The translations under genes and the position numbers were made by a program. Below are positions 37,526-49,652 of a stretch of DNA of 64,000 nt, one piece after another. The notes under the pieces were generated by a model. It searched no databases. It saw only the letters and a list, made by a program, of their open reading frames with translations, and had not been told where the DNA came from. Each line of letters begins with the position of its first letter. The stretch's first letter is position 1. Source of the DNA: Notospermus geniculatus (Eukaryota > Nemertea > Pilidiophora > Heteronemertea > Lineidae); the NCBI GenBank assembly GCA_002633025.1, contig NMRB01000343.1:25441-89440 (forward strand), given 5' to 3'.

Positions 37526-37788
37526 TGACGTAAAAAAAGGAATTTGGATCACAGCGCTCGCATTGACGCCATGTGGTGCTAATTCGGCGCCCTTCTCATT
37601 GTAAATAGAATTATCTCACCCGAAATCTCATCCGAGTCTTGGAAAGGCACCTTGAACTGACGTTAGAAAAAAGGAATTTTGATCACAGTGCTCGCATCGA
37701 TGGCATGTGGCGCTACGGCACCCTTCTCATTGTAAACAGAATTATCTCAGCTGAAATCTCATCCTAGTCTTGGAAAGACCTTGAACTT
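37526..37788. repeat. 131-bp tandem duplication
   Basis: Two units (from 37,526 and 37,658) share GGATCACAGCGCTCGCAT-type and CCCTTCTCATTGTAAA words at roughly 88% identity by eye. Confidence 0.85.
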
Positions 37789-37999
37789 GCTAATAAGGTA
37801 GTAGTAGGTGTGATAAGTCTGCACTCAAGTGTGGCAATACCAGAAATCTGTTCTTTTCCGACTTTATCTGCTGAGAAGTGGATGTCCCTTGACAGCTATG
37901 AAGTAATTCCCCGAAACCATTTAGCTTATTCCAGAATGATTAAAGAGAGAGAGAGAACACCTTGAGATTTGTTGTAATGCGCAGTCATGGAGAAAGTCA

Positions 38000-40900
38000 T
38001 TGCAGCATGTGCCATTAACAAGTTAATTGGGGTGTTCAAAGTCTTAGTTGTTTAATTTATCATTGGTGCTTACCTTCGGGGGGGGGGGGATTCAGTCTCT
38101 GAGTGGCTGGTCTAATCTGGGTTATTTTAACTTCTGTGCAACCAATTGTGTAGGAAATGGAGCCGGATTCTAAGGCTTTGATGTGACTCTTTCTTTTCAA
38201 TTTCGATTTCAATTGCTAATCCAACAAACTAGCCTACAAATGGTGTTGATGAGTCGTGTGGGTTTCAATTTCATTCTTGAAGCCTCCTTTTTCTAAACAA
38301 ATGGCCCTAATAAACTCTGCTGCCTCTGAAGAGGTTCATCACCTTCCAGTAAATGAAGGCCATGTTACTTAAAATGTGTTGCCACTAATGCAGTGGTAAC
38401 ATCATGGTATGGTGTGAATGACATCTCTTGTCTATGGTATACATGTATTTTTCTTCTTTCAAATGTCGAAAGAAAAAAGCTGGCGTGAAAGCAATATTCA
38501 TGAAAAAAAAAACATTACTTAAAAGTACAAATTTATTGATAGTGCAATCAAGGACCTTAAATGCATAATTTACGCCTGACAAGTGACATTTGTACAGTGA
38601 TGAATTTCTATTACATGTAATATATAAGGACCTGCCATTGTATCCCTTTCCAGGTGTCATATCATATGCATGGAACCCTTTTTTTTCAACATTGCAGGTG
38701 TTTGTAAATTTTGTGCACACTTGAACAACCACTTCTAAGCTCAGGTTACTCTAATACACATTTTTTTCTGCAGCGAAAAATTTGATACATGTAAATGTAA
38801 TTTTCATTAATGAGGTCTGTACAGGTACAGGATGTTTAATTGACAATGCATCATACGGGTTTCACGCATCGAGATATCACCTTGTAATGAATGAAAACTC
38901 ATGGAGGTAAGGTACACCATCATGATCAAATCAACAAATATTTGTATGGCCAGAATTTTTTTATTCACAAATTAGGAAAAAAATAAAAAGTTTATTTTTT
39001 ACAATTTCTCGCGCTCGCCGAATTCCTTTAACCCAAAAACTGAAAAAAGAATTTTTTTTCTTTATTTTTATTCCGAACGCCGCCCACTACATCGGGGCCC
39101 GAAAGTGCCTTTTTGCAGAAGGTGCCTTGTGCGTTATGCATTGAGTACCTTGCTCAAGACTGGCGAACATAGCAAATGTGCATTTGTTCATGGCGTGGTT
39201 TGTTTTTACGCGCCGGGAGAGCTTGTCTCCCAGAAAAAACAAGTCTTTAATCAATGTCGAGGGATGTGTTACATAGACGTATGTCTCTTTAACTTCACTC
39301 TAGCAAATTGCAATCCACCAAATATCGTTGTCATATTTAAATAAAAATTTATTTTTTTTCTTTCCTCCGAATGAAGCATCGCCATTGAAATTGTTGAGAA
39401 ATGTGAAAAGCTACCAAAAATAAAATTTATTTTTTAATTTTTTCCACCCTCCTAAAAAAAACCTCGAGAAACAGGGAATAAAAAAAGTTTGGCCTAACTA
39501 ATTCTTACTCAGTTGCCTCCCTACCATGACCTGTTTTGCGAAGCATTAAAGATAATGTACCACGACTTCATTGTTTACATTCAATGTTTGTAAACATGGA
39601 TGATTACATTATGTTATTTTGGATATTTGGGACATGCCAACCCGCCAAAATGAATACTTTTGGAATCAACAGAATTTCTAGTGAGGCATGCCACCAACAA
39701 ATTACTGATAAAACAAAGAACGCCTGGACAGAAACAAACAAAATGTAAATAACCAATGAATTTCGTGACCCGCGAAAATACCCGTGATACTTTATCTTTA
39801 AAAGCGGGAAACTGCAGGAGCACTTGTTGCTGGTTTTGAGATTTCAGTCGTCAGCTACCTATCAATAGAAATTGTTATCATTTGCAGACATTTATATACA
39901 TTTTTTTAAAGAAGTTATAACTGATTTATCACGTGCATGTTTCTATAATATACTAGTACTACTTTTTTGCAGCCCATCTTGGGTCGTTGAACTTCACTCC
40001 TTAGACATTAATCCCTGTTGACTGACAATTTCTTCTGTGAAACTCACTTTTACAATTATTTGACACGTATAGCATTTGTCTGAAATATAGCACCCCTAAA
40101 TTCATATTTGGTGAGCGACAGACAACACTGACGTGCACTTGGCCTACGTAGCCGTTCACTCGCCAAAAAGCACCAATATTCATTTGAGAAATCTTCAAAC
40201 ACGTGCTGATGAACTTGCCACATTGAAGCTGTCAGTTGCACTCTGAAAATAAAGCTTGGCTTCTCCACTTGAGGTCGGTCGATATCAGACATTTGTCCAA
40301 GTACATGGGCAGACATTGTTTGAGATTGTCAGTGCTTCTCTGACAATAGTGAGGTTTCGCAACATCTGACGAAAAACGAAGTAGGAAATATGAAATTGGA
40401 CCTATGACAATGTATTTCTGGAAATGGTTGGTACCACAAAATATCGCCTGCTGCAAGAGTGTCTTTTCGCGTATGACGTTAGAATGATGGAGTTAAGGTG
40501 TACATGTATATTAAACTTTGAAATTTATCTTTCGTTTCCATTTCATTGATACGAAGTGGAAATTTAAAACTTCAAGATACACCATAACTCTCTCGGTCTT
40601 ACATGATATGCTAAAAGACCCACTGGCAGCAGAAACATTAGTGGAACCAACCATCTCCAGAAATACATCAGGTCCTGGAAATGAAGTCGAATTTCGTATT
40701 TCGTACTTCGTGTTTCGTCAGATTTCCGAAACCTCGCCATTGTCTTTGCATACGTGGAACATAATCGAAAATGAGTTTGGCAATGCAATAACGTATTGAG
40801 GCCAACGTCTTGCTGTTGAGAGAGAGAATCCCAACCATGTGCCCAACAGACTGTGCAGGACTCAATCCCTTAATACCACGATTATTATGAGCTTCCCCAT

Positions 40901-41500
40901 CAATCATACTTACATTTTCGTAGATGTATCACAAATGTCAGTGAGCATTGTTTATTGCATTGAATCAGCCGTGAATGTAGGTGCATCCAATGGAGTGTCA
41001 GACTAACCATCGTTGGTTGCGGTGTACATTCGCAGTTGCTGAAACCGACAATAAAAACAGGGGCCGGTTGTTCAAAACAGTTGTCACCAACATGACGTGC
41101 TATCTTGGCGTTATCTCCATCAGTTAAGCCTATTTCAGTCAGTTAATGTCATTTTAGAGATAACGTCTAGCGGTTTATCCGCTATTTTATTATTATGTGG
41201 TTGTCTCGATTAGGAATCACATGTGCGGTTCAGACATTAGATGGCGCTCGATTAGTACTTTTATATTTTCTCGATTCATATGTACATGTAGATCCAATTC
41301 GCACTTTATGTTTTCCTTGGGCGTATTCGAATCCTCGTTCTTGACCACACACTCGTGCTGGCCCAGTTCATGTAGATGTTGACTCAACACGAGAACGGCA
41401 GTCTCAAACGCCGAGAACGCAATCCGTGTCGGGTCAAGAACAGTGTTCTCCTCACTCCCCACACAGCGGAGGGTTGAGAAGAACACGTTCTTGGCCTCAC
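38000..41500. other. Gene-poor stretch
   Basis: No exon is recognisable. Notable parts are a G-run at 38,080-38,089, an AT-rich mosaic at 38,940-39,490 related to 17,830-18,180, and a TTTCGTA-type microsatellite at about 40,690-40,725. Short frames on both strands have no family resemblance. Confidence 0.4.
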
Positions 41501-41586
41501 TCGAGTGTAGCAACTGTATTCATGCCTAAGTGATAACTTCATTAAAATGCATGTAGACAAATTTGAACAGTCTTGTCGAGCGTGCA

Positions 41587-41968
41587 TTAAAGCCCAACCG
41601 TATGCGTTAGGTGTTGTATCTCGCGACTGCGGACGTAACCTTTGACCTTTAGGCAACGTCGTATTTCCATGCTCGATAAGACTGTTCAATCTATATATTT
41701 GATCTAAGTTACCAATTAGGTATTGGGAGTGTTGCTACACATAAAAGAATGAGTTGACGCATGTTACCTTACCTGATGAAGGGTTAGTAACACTATAACA
41801 GCTAGTTGAACTTCTCATGTGACGAAAAAATGTCGGCCATTTTTGTTTCGACATAGTATAAGTCCAGCCTCGCTGTTACCACTGGCTGCATATAGGTTGG
41901 ACAGGAGACCAGTCTTATCAAGGTGGGGAGGGAGAAAGAGTCACCTAATGCACACTGTTGGGCTTTAA
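41587..41968. mobile_element. TTAAAGCCCAAC-ended element, inverted relative of 35,130-35,487
   Basis: The ends TTAAAGCCCAAC and GTTGGGCTTTAA are inverted, with TTAA at both edges. The interior matches the reverse complement of the 35,130 copy (CCAGTCTTATCAAGGTGGGG, CGTAACCTTTGACCTTTAG). Confidence 0.82.
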
Positions 41969-41975
41969 AACATCC

Positions 41976-42340
41976 TGGTACACCAACCTCGTTCCCAGGG
42001 GTCGTTCGCTTTCTGACAATATGGCGGACGCGTCACTAACCCCTGGAATCAGCTTTGGTTTTTAGACCAGGAATCTTGGTCTAAGTATAGGTGGCAGCAC
42101 GAGTCAAAATAATTAATCTGAAATACTTACTCGTACTTTTTTCAATTCTTTTTACAAAAAAATCATCAAACCTGGATATAGGTAACCTTTTGATTTGATC
42201 CAAAATATTTTGAAAATTTGTTTGGCTATGTTCTTGGGTATATTTGACGGTTTCCTGTCAACCAATCAAATGCGTTAAATCCAAAGCTGATTCCAGGGGT
42301 TAGTGAGCGAGTGGCCCCTGGGGACAAGGTTGCTGGTACA
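41976..42340. mobile_element. Foldback element with CCCAGGGG ends
   Basis: The outer ends TGGTACACCAACCTCGTTCC and its imperfect complement, and inner ends CACTAACCCCTGGAATCAGC and its complement, fold back. It is cut by the left breakpoint of the 42,252-43,710 duplication. Confidence 0.75.
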
Positions 42341-43710
42341 CTAGATCATGATCAACCTCGCCAGGTGAATTAGCGCTGTGGTATACGTTGTACATTGATC
42401 GCATTTAAGTACAAACGAAGTTGCTTAAAGGTCAAAGGTTACGTCTGCCGCTACGAGACAGAAATCCCCGTGCATGCAGTGGCACTTCAATCGTTAAATA
42501 TAGTGTTCAACTCGGAGTTTGCTATCTCATGTAGCACGCCACCACGAATCATTTCATTGTGACTTGTCACATCCTTCATTGACACTGTGTAAATGGAGCT
42601 AACACAACTCTGAAGTGAGGTTTGTTTGCTAGAATTCTGAATGTGCAGCGACCATTGCTCAAGCATTCATTGTGAATATTGTTGATCGTGACAGTGTCTG
42701 TGCATATTTGCAGTGTTTTTATAACATGATGAGATAAAGATCTACCTCCTACATCGATCAGTTTCGCCAGCGCCATCTTGCCAATAAACAGGTCATCGCC
42801 ATGGGAATGCCAGGAAACTTGCGCATGCGCAAATAGGATTCAACACGGAAGCGTGTTGTTTTCATGGATCGTCGTTGAGAAAACATCAAGTTTTTCACGA
42901 TATCTGACTTGATCATCATGATAATCGAAATAATTACTCATGATTAGAAAAAACGAGTTCGGGCAAAAAATTAAAATTTANTTCCTGTCAACCAATGAAA
43001 TGCGTTAAATCCGAAGCTGATTCCAGGGGTTAGTGAGCGAGTGGCCCCTGGGGACGAGGTTGCTGGTACACTAGATCACGATCAACCTCGCCAGGTGAAT
43101 TAGCGCTGTGGTATACGTTGTACATTGATCGCATTTAAGTACAAACGAAGTTGCTTAAAGGTCAAAGGTTACGTCTGCCGCTACGAGACAGAAATCCCCG
43201 TGCATGCAGTGGCACTTCAATCGTTAAATATAGTGTTCAACTCGGAGTTTGCTATCTCATGTAGCACGCCACCACGAATCATTTCATTGTGACTTGTCAC
43301 ATCCTTCATTGACACTGTGTAAATGGAGCTAACACAACTCTGAAGTGAGGTTTGTTTGCTAGAATTCTGAATGTGCAGCGACCATTGCTCAAGCATTCAT
43401 TGTGAATATTGTTGATCGTGACAGTGTCTGTGCATATTTGCAGTGTTTTTATAACATGATGAGATAAAGATCTACCTCCTACATCGATCAGTTTCGCCAG
43501 CGCCATCTTGCCAATAAACAGGTCATCGCCATGGGAATGCCAGGAAACTTGCGCATGCGCAAATAGGATTCAACACGGAAGCGTGTTGTTTTCATGGATC
43601 GTCGTTGAGAAAACATCAAGTTTTTCACGATATCTGACTTGATCATCATGATAATCGAAATAATTACTCATGATTAGAAAAAACGAGTTCGGGCAAAAAA
43701 TTAAAATTTA
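42252..43710. repeat. Tandem duplication, 730-bp period, with an N at the junction
   Basis: Copy 1 is 42,252-42,980, an N is at 42,981, and copy 2 is 42,982-43,710. They differ at only a few bases near the start (for example CCAAAGCTG versus CCGAAGCTG). The short minus-strand frames 42,576-42,776 and 43,306-43,506 are the same frame in the two copies and are not called as genes. Confidence 0.95.
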
Positions 43711-43719
43711 AAATGATAA

Positions 43720-44760
43720 ATCACTATATAAATGCGCAGCTGAAAACTCCGCCAAATTTTCATTGATTTTAACGTTGAGACACAACTTACATCTAATCCG
43801 GGTACTCCATCCCCAGTGGGGGTGCATGCGCGAAATACTAGAAATTCCGATGACGATGACCTAATTTTGGCAAAATGGCCGCTAGCGAAACTCATCTATA
43901 GATGCACATACATCTCCTAAATGAAGCTCACAGACAATGGCAATCACAATTCATTTCCCATCCTAATTTTGAATTGCATACTTGGTAATTAGAAAGCCAT
44001 ATCTTACGCCAATCAACAGTATCCACATTGAGAAGAGAAGACTGAGGAGTATGCAATGACAAATAATCAGCACATATGCGACGTTTCTACACAGTGGGTT
44101 TTAACAGTAAGAAAGAACAAAAATACGGGTTAAAACAACCCCAGTGTTATTTTGGTATTTTATCAGCAGGAATTAATCACGGTATTTTCCATCAAGTGCT
44201 CCGTTGAGAACTTTGTAAAAGTGCATGTAATCGGATGTAAAATGTGCTGAAAATGAAATTTACAGGTCGGACTTTGCCGTATACTTTATATATACATACA
44301 TGTAAATGTACAGAAAAAAATGTTTTTTCAAAAAAATTCCCAACGGATTTTTTTTTGTTTTGGTGTGTGTTGATTTTCCCTGGTATTCGGTAATACCTGC
44401 TACAGATTTTATCTCTGTAGTTTTTAGTTATTTCTTATCGTTAAAACCCACCCTGTCCATTTCCTGATGGATTGTATCAGATCCTTCTCATCGGCTGGTG
44501 CCTGACGAAGTAGCTGTACTTGTTTGATGGTCAGCAGAGAACAGGGACTAAAGCATATCAAATAAGTTCGAAAAATAAGGGTAGGCCTGTGTCAGTTGGG
44601 GACAAAATCATTCACAAGCTCTTCGAATTCGTAAGCCATACTGACAAGCTTTGAGGTGAAGGTAAATCTACGCACAAATAATGCATGCTCAAAAGTGAAA
44701 AAAAGATAACTTTTCTCTGACCACTATGTACGGGACAAAGTTTATTACTTATAACCCTAC
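43720..44760. other. No gene or named repeat seen
   Basis: This is AT-rich non-coding sequence with T-runs near 44,330-44,355. No coding or RNA feature is supported. Confidence 0.4.
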
Positions 44761-44765
44761 CATAA

Positions 44766-44917
44766 TAGGGAGTTTAAGAAATCAAAAGATAAACGTAAAC
44801 TTTACGACAACGTTATTTTCATACTACACCAACCAGATTTTATGTATTGCATTTTCGGTACAAAAATAACGTTGTCGTTAACGTTTACGTTTATCGTTTG
44901 GTTTCTTAAACTCCCTA
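44766..44917. mobile_element. 152-bp foldback MITE
   Basis: The ends TAGGGAGTTTAAGAAATCAA and the complement pair over about 50 bp, including GACAACGTTATTTT and its complement. Confidence 0.85.
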
Positions 44918-45214
44918 ATAATGTGAATTTGGGTTGGAAGTAATGGTGTTAATTAACTTAATTAGACTCCAGAATTTCATCTTCGGTACTAGATTTTGAC
45001 TCGTCACTAGTTCTTTGCCGATCTGTGCCCCTACTAGTTTTACCTTCACTTGAACAGTAAATTTAACTGTCATTACTAAAACACAGCTTGTGCAATGAGC
45101 AAGTTACAATGCAGAACTAACCGGGATTACACACATGGTCTCTGTATCGTTCGTGAAACAAAACAACTACCATCCATTCTAACAAACACAAAAAATTTAA
45201 ATACATGACTATTG

Positions 45215-46516
45215 CTATAATGACGTATCTTGGACTGATCTTGATTTCTTCATCATTGATGTCTGATCTTCTGAGTCAGAATGACCCGCAGCTTGTAAAT
45301 CATAATCAACAGACAGATGGTCACACGATCTGTACCATCTTCCTGACGTTGGGTTGAACTTATCTGTTAGTCTTTTTAGCAAGGGTTTAGTCGACGGATT
45401 GCTTGAGTCTGACCTGCTTGACCTGTCAGAGCGTCTTGAGCTGCGGGAACTCCCTGAGCTGCAGGAATTACTCCGTAACGACGTCTGACTCCGGTACTTG
45501 CGTTTGGGCTTATTGATCATAGTGTCACTACTGAATCGGACGTGTAAGGTATTTGAACTACGCGACTTTTGATTTGAAATATTTGAGCAGAGGCTTTGCG
45601 AATGCCCGTGTTCACTCGGTCGTTTCAGTGAACTAGCACGTGGTTTACTCCCAAGAGAATGTCTAGTCAATGGTATTGGAATGGTCGGAATTGACACAGG
45701 ATTTGATGTGCTGCTACGTTGCATCTCAAAATTTTGCATGGGGTAGTTATCATCGCTACCAACATTACTTTGCGCCTCTATTATTGGACTTGGTAATGTA
45801 TTCTCATCCATGACACCGAGTCTACTGGCATGAACTATCACAATCCTCTCCTCTGGTTCATCATCTGGCTCTTCTTCTGTTGCAGAGGCATCTTCGATAT
45901 TTATCACAATGCTCATATCACTTAAACTATGTACATCAAGCGGTTGGGTTTGGACCCATTCAGCGGTGGCATCGAAAGAATTCATTTCCAGATCTGGCAG
46001 CTCCAGTTCTGGATGTGGATCCTTTAAATCACATGGTACCTTTTCCAGCAGAAATTGTGTTTCATGAGTTCGTTCCTGATCCTTTCTTTCAGCATTTTTT
46101 TCCTCCGTAGGTGCTGATTTTGAAACGCCACGGCTTTTGACTATTTTTGTACACTTTGCTTTAATAAAGTATATCAGAGCCAAGAATAGGAATCCTCCTA
46201 GTGTACCGCCCGTCTTAACCCCAACCATTGGGTCGTAGCCTGCATATAAATCGTCAATGGTGAATTTACTTTTATGGTAATCGTCGTACCCACTGGCGTT
46301 ACCAGTGATGTTTTCAAGAGGGAACGCTGTTATGCGTGACCAGGCAGGATGTGTAATTGGTGGCCTTGAATCATAAGAGTTTTTACTAGACTCAGTTATA
46401 TTCAGTGAAACAAAATCTACAGTTAGGTTTCTTAGGGTTTTTCTTGTGATCGTCGTGTTCCCAAATTTGTAATCATTTTTCGCTGCATCATTCTCACCGG
46501 GGGATATTTTTGTCAT
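45215..46516 (-). CDS. Single-pass membrane protein, unrecognised family
   Basis: There is one uninterrupted exon of 433 codons. The ATG at 46,516 is chosen because the upstream codon in frame is GTG. About 45 bp upstream on the minus strand, ATATTTTTCAG is a good acceptor, so a 5'UTR intron is likely. Residues 1-99 have five N-glycosylation sequons (N20, N30, N39, N69, N73) and no signal peptide. Residues about 100-118 (VKTGGTLGGFLFLALIYFI) form one membrane segment followed by KAKCTK, which suggests the N-terminus outside and a long cytoplasmic tail. The tail is acidic near 150-235 (EEEPDDEPEE) and Ser/Arg-rich near 340-385. I do not recognise the family. An adhesion, signalling or channel-accessory role is possible but not shown. 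Codon quality and length make chance unlikely. Confidence 0.8.
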   Translation of the reverse strand: MTKISPGENDAAKNDYKFGNTTITRKTLRNLTVDFVSLNITESSKNSYDSRPPITHPAWSRITAFPLENITGNASGYDDYHKSKFTIDDLYAGYDPMVGVKTGGTLGGFLFLALIYFIKAKCTKIVKSRGVSKSAPTEEKNAERKDQERTHETQFLLEKVPCDLKDPHPELELPDLEMNSFDATAEWVQTQPLDVHSLSDMSIVINIEDASATEEEPDDEPEERIVIVHASRLGVMDENTLPSPIIEAQSNVGSDDNYPMQNFEMQRSSTSNPVSIPTIPIPLTRHSLGSKPRASSLKRPSEHGHSQSLCSNISNQKSRSSNTLHVRFSSDTMINKPKRKYRSQTSLRSNSCSSGSSRSSRRSDRSSRSDSSNPSTKPLLKRLTDKFNPTSGRWYRSCDHLSVDYDLQAAGHSDSEDQTSMMKKSRSVQDTSL

Positions 46517-46741
46517 CACGCATCTGTCGTCATTGAGCTGTCATAATTGATTGGAGATCTGAAAAATATAAAAAGACAAATTTGCCATGAAAGTAATACT
46601 TAAGAATGTTCTGACAGTGATGGGATGATTATATGCATGTTAATATTCTCATGCATTTCTGTGCCATCTTCTTTATTCTGCAAACATCTCAGAAAGTGAA
46701 TATGAAATAGAATCAGGCTTCTAAGGTGAAAGAATTGCTTC

Positions 46742-46830
46742 CTACCAGATTCGAACCCACGGACCCTCGCATGAGGCATCAGTCGCCAGCACCAAGGGCA
46801 GCACGCCTTAACCACTAGGCCAAATCCCCA
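46742..46830 (-). repeat. tRNA-like sequence with A and B boxes
   Basis: On the minus strand TGGCCTAGTGGTTAAGG (A box) and GGGTTCGAATCTGG (B box) are intact, about 55 nt apart. The anticodon arm does not pair. This is probably a tRNA-derived SINE head or a type II tRNA pseudogene. It is about 230 bp upstream of the membrane-protein coding start. Confidence 0.55.
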
Positions 46831-46967
46831 TCTTCGGAAAAGATGGTTCAATGGCCTATGTTAAACGAGTCGTCCATCAGTACCTGCGAGTAGTCGAAAC
46901 AATCTCCGAACCCAAACACTAGCGAAGTGGAATTTTTCAGCTCAGAAAGTTACGTGTCATTTTCCTT

Positions 46968-47203
46968 CAACACTGTTGATGAACACGCCAGGACCTGCAA
47001 CACTGTTGATAGAAACAGGTGTCTGCAGCTTTTTTGCCGCATGTTGCAGGTTAGCTTCAACACCAGATATTGGATCAGCCAATCAGATATTGTGTCTAAG
47101 TCATGTGACAATCACATGATCAACATTATTATGCTGATCTTGCATGATGCTCATGCTTGTTGGAGGTTTGTTGTAGGTAAGTTGTTGATCAACAGTGTTG
47201 CAG
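46968..47203. repeat. Inverted CAACACTGTTGAT repeats
   Basis: CAACACTGTTGAT occurs at 46,968 and 46,999 in one orientation, and GATCAACAGTGTTGCAGG at 47,187 in the other. A small foldback element is likely, with ends not exactly defined. From 47,230 to 47,840 nothing is recognised. Confidence 0.6.
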
Positions 47204-47844
47204 GGAATTTGTTGATAATGTAAACCCAACTTAAAGTCTTAGTTGTGTCCAAAAATTGACTACACGGATTGTTACTGAAGTGTGCTTAAAAAGACATATT
47301 TTGCTTTTTGCTTTATCAAACTCGATGAGTAGTTGATCGAGGAATATGTGTGTTTATACCAGTACTATTTTCCGTACAGTAAGGAACAAGCCCGGGTCGA
47401 AAATGTTAATTTATGCGTGATGTCATTGCAGGGATAATGGAAATCAAATCTGAGCCGTCCAATGTGGAGATAAAGTTCATTTTCGTTTACATATTTACTA
47501 ACTGGCAAATTTCTGACAACATTCTTTCACAAGAATAGTTGCATAAAGTGCATTATAGCAATAAAATGCATGCTCATTATGCAAATTCCTGCAATGACGT
47601 CATCAAATTAGGCGAACATCCTCCTCTGTCCAAATCCATAAAACTGATTGTAACTTTTTAACGAAGTGGAATTTTTCAACGAAACAAAAAGCATCTTGAT
47701 CAGCATTATATCCCCTAACTTTCTAAAGCTATAAAAGGTAGGCGCACATACGAGTTTAAGGTATTCTATAAATATCATATGCGTGTTATGGTGTTATGCG
47801 TGTATTGCACTGCATAAGGTAAAATAACCTGTAAAAGCATTTCA

Positions 47845-48003
47845 TTTCTATGCAGAAAAGTAGACTAACGTTGAAAAACGTTGTACAGTGCATTCTTAAA
47901 GCTGAACTGCATGAACAAAAACTGGAGATCCGAGCACTAAAAAAAGACCACCACGCCACGGTGGTGGTCAAGAGAAATGCAAACGCCCATAAGGCACTTT
48001 CAT
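47845..48003 (+). pseudogene. Short coding-like fragment, copy of 49,190-49,310
   Basis: The frame encodes LKAELHEQKLEIRALKKDHH followed by ATVVVKRNANA, which looks like a charged helix. The minus strand of 49,190-49,310 encodes LKAELHEQKRQRR and MVVYRSANALR. The match extends past the stop codon into GGTGGCGCCACTGTATTCA. It is probably a repeated, decayed piece of a gene or transposon. Confidence 0.4.
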
Positions 48004-48430
48004 AACACCTCCGAAACATGATAGACTACCAGGCTATTTGGTGGCGCCACTGTATTCACCCTGAGTCAGTCAATAGAGCAACATCAAGACATGGCATCCA
48101 GTGACTTCTGCAGGTCGAAGGCATTAGGTTCTTACCGAACCAGAGAGTAAAGTCGGTCACTATTCTATAGTATTCACGTCTTGTTGACATTTATGGTGTT
48201 ACCAAAGCATCAGTTGAAAACATTTGTGCATTCAAAAACAATACAACACTCATTTGACGTATATCAACGTCATCAGATATCATTATGTATAGGTTGATGA
48301 TAATTCATATTTTATCCCTTTGGTCATAATTACCGCAATCAATTAAATATTCTTTCTCCAAATACACACACATCGCGCGAGTCATGTATGCATTATTGCT
48401 CACATCGAGTACATTGCGTTTCTGTGAAAA

Positions 48431-48858
48431 TACTTTAAATTCGTTTTTCTAAGACCAGTGCATTATATCCTTATGCACCGCCCTCCGCTTTAATATGAAT
48501 GAGGTCATAGGGCCTACTTTTAGTCCATTCAGGTTGATTGGTTCACACTCTCCATTGACATGCTCTTGGAACTGTGTGGTCAAAATACTGGTCAAAATAG
48601 AAAAGCCACAAGCCACGCCCCGTATACTACAAATTCTAAAGTCACCCCACCATGCGTGATCAATAAATCTAACAAAAGATGAATCAGTTCAGTCTAACTC
48701 AGTGTAACAGACCTGGTGACCTTCTCGGCATCGGTGCACACATGGACACAATACCCTGCCAATTGGCCAACCGTATTCAACTGAAGGTAATAAGGGGTTG
48801 GACTTGACGTGAGGCCTGCATATCTGGCACTGGTCTTAGAAAAACGAATTTAAAGTAT
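48431..48858. mobile_element. 428-bp element with perfect 31-bp inverted ends
   Basis: TACTTTAAATTCGTTTTTCT plus AAGACCAGTGC at 48,431-48,461 and the exact complement at 48,828-48,858. The interior has no coding capacity. It lies between the two inverted coding-like fragments at 47.9 and 49.2 kb. Confidence 0.9.
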
Positions 48859-49097
48859 ATTCAAATAACAAAACTATGGCAAAAGAAATAAAATAAGATT
48901 TATGTGCAACATGTTTGCAATGATACCAAATTGAGTTTCTGAAACTCAGACGAGTGGTGTATTATTTGTTGATGCCGAAGTTATTGCCATTGTACCACAT
49001 ATTTTAACTGCGCGCAAGCACTAAATAACCCTGACCAACCTCATGCTCAAGTTCCTACGGATTGTACGAAGTCTACCCAGGCTCTGTCACTTGGACA

Positions 49098-49346
49098 CTA
49101 TCTCTTGATGTGTCTCGATAGAAAGCCTGAGATTGAATACAGTGGCGCCACCAAATACGCTGGTGGTCTATCATGTTCTGGAGGTGTTTCGAAGGGCGTT
49201 TGCACTTCTGTAGACCACCATACTGCGGCGCTGTCGTTTTTGTTCATGCAGTTCAGCTTTAAGTGTTTCAGTTTCATTGAACTACTGCTGAGATGGTGCA
49301 ATTCGTTATCAGAGAACAACTGTAGAGACGGCGGTGTAGTCACTCG
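49098..49346 (-). pseudogene. Coding-like fragment, minus strand
   Basis: The longest frame reads TTPPSLQLFSDNELHHLSSS near its start. An overlapping frame contains NETETLKAELHEQKRQRR and is shared with 47,845-48,003. The region sits directly beside a TTAA-ended MITE (49,348-49,652), and on the far side of that another minus-strand frame ends in PPPPESITDY. This suggests one older sequence split by the insertion. The family is unknown. Confidence 0.3.
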
Positions 49347-49347
49347 C

Positions 49348-49652
49348 TTAAAGGTGCTCTAGTTCGAATTGTAAACATTACGGTTTGTTTATTTACATGG
49401 TTGTTTATAATAGTTATTTTTCCTCGGACAGGTGGCAGCACCGTGTATACCAAAACATTAATGTTATCTATTTTTATATCTATCTTGATAAATATTCTTG
49501 TAACTGAAATATATTTATGATTTTACGCTCAAAAACAAACAAAAAGTTGTGAACGGCGAGGTTTAATTCGATTTTATCTGATTTGTTAGTACCAGACGTT
49601 GACAATAGGTGGCACACCGTAATGTTTACAATTCGAACTAGAGCACCTTTAA
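49348..49652. mobile_element. 305-bp TTAA-flanked MITE with perfect 37-bp inverted ends
   Basis: TTAAAGGTGCTCTAGTTCG through ACATTACGGT at 49,348-49,384 and the exact complement at 49,616-49,652. TTAA at both edges fits piggyBac-type target sites. The ends are undiverged, so insertion is recent. Confidence 0.92.

Noticed and set aside
38698-38724. Candidate last AADAT exon (acceptor CAACATTGCAG, then VFVNFVHT and stop)
   Set aside because: The acceptor is good and the frame fits, but the peptide is too short and does not resemble the family C-terminus.
42576-43506. Two identical 66-codon minus-strand frames
   Set aside because: They are the same short frame in the two copies of a 730-bp tandem duplication, with no protein features.
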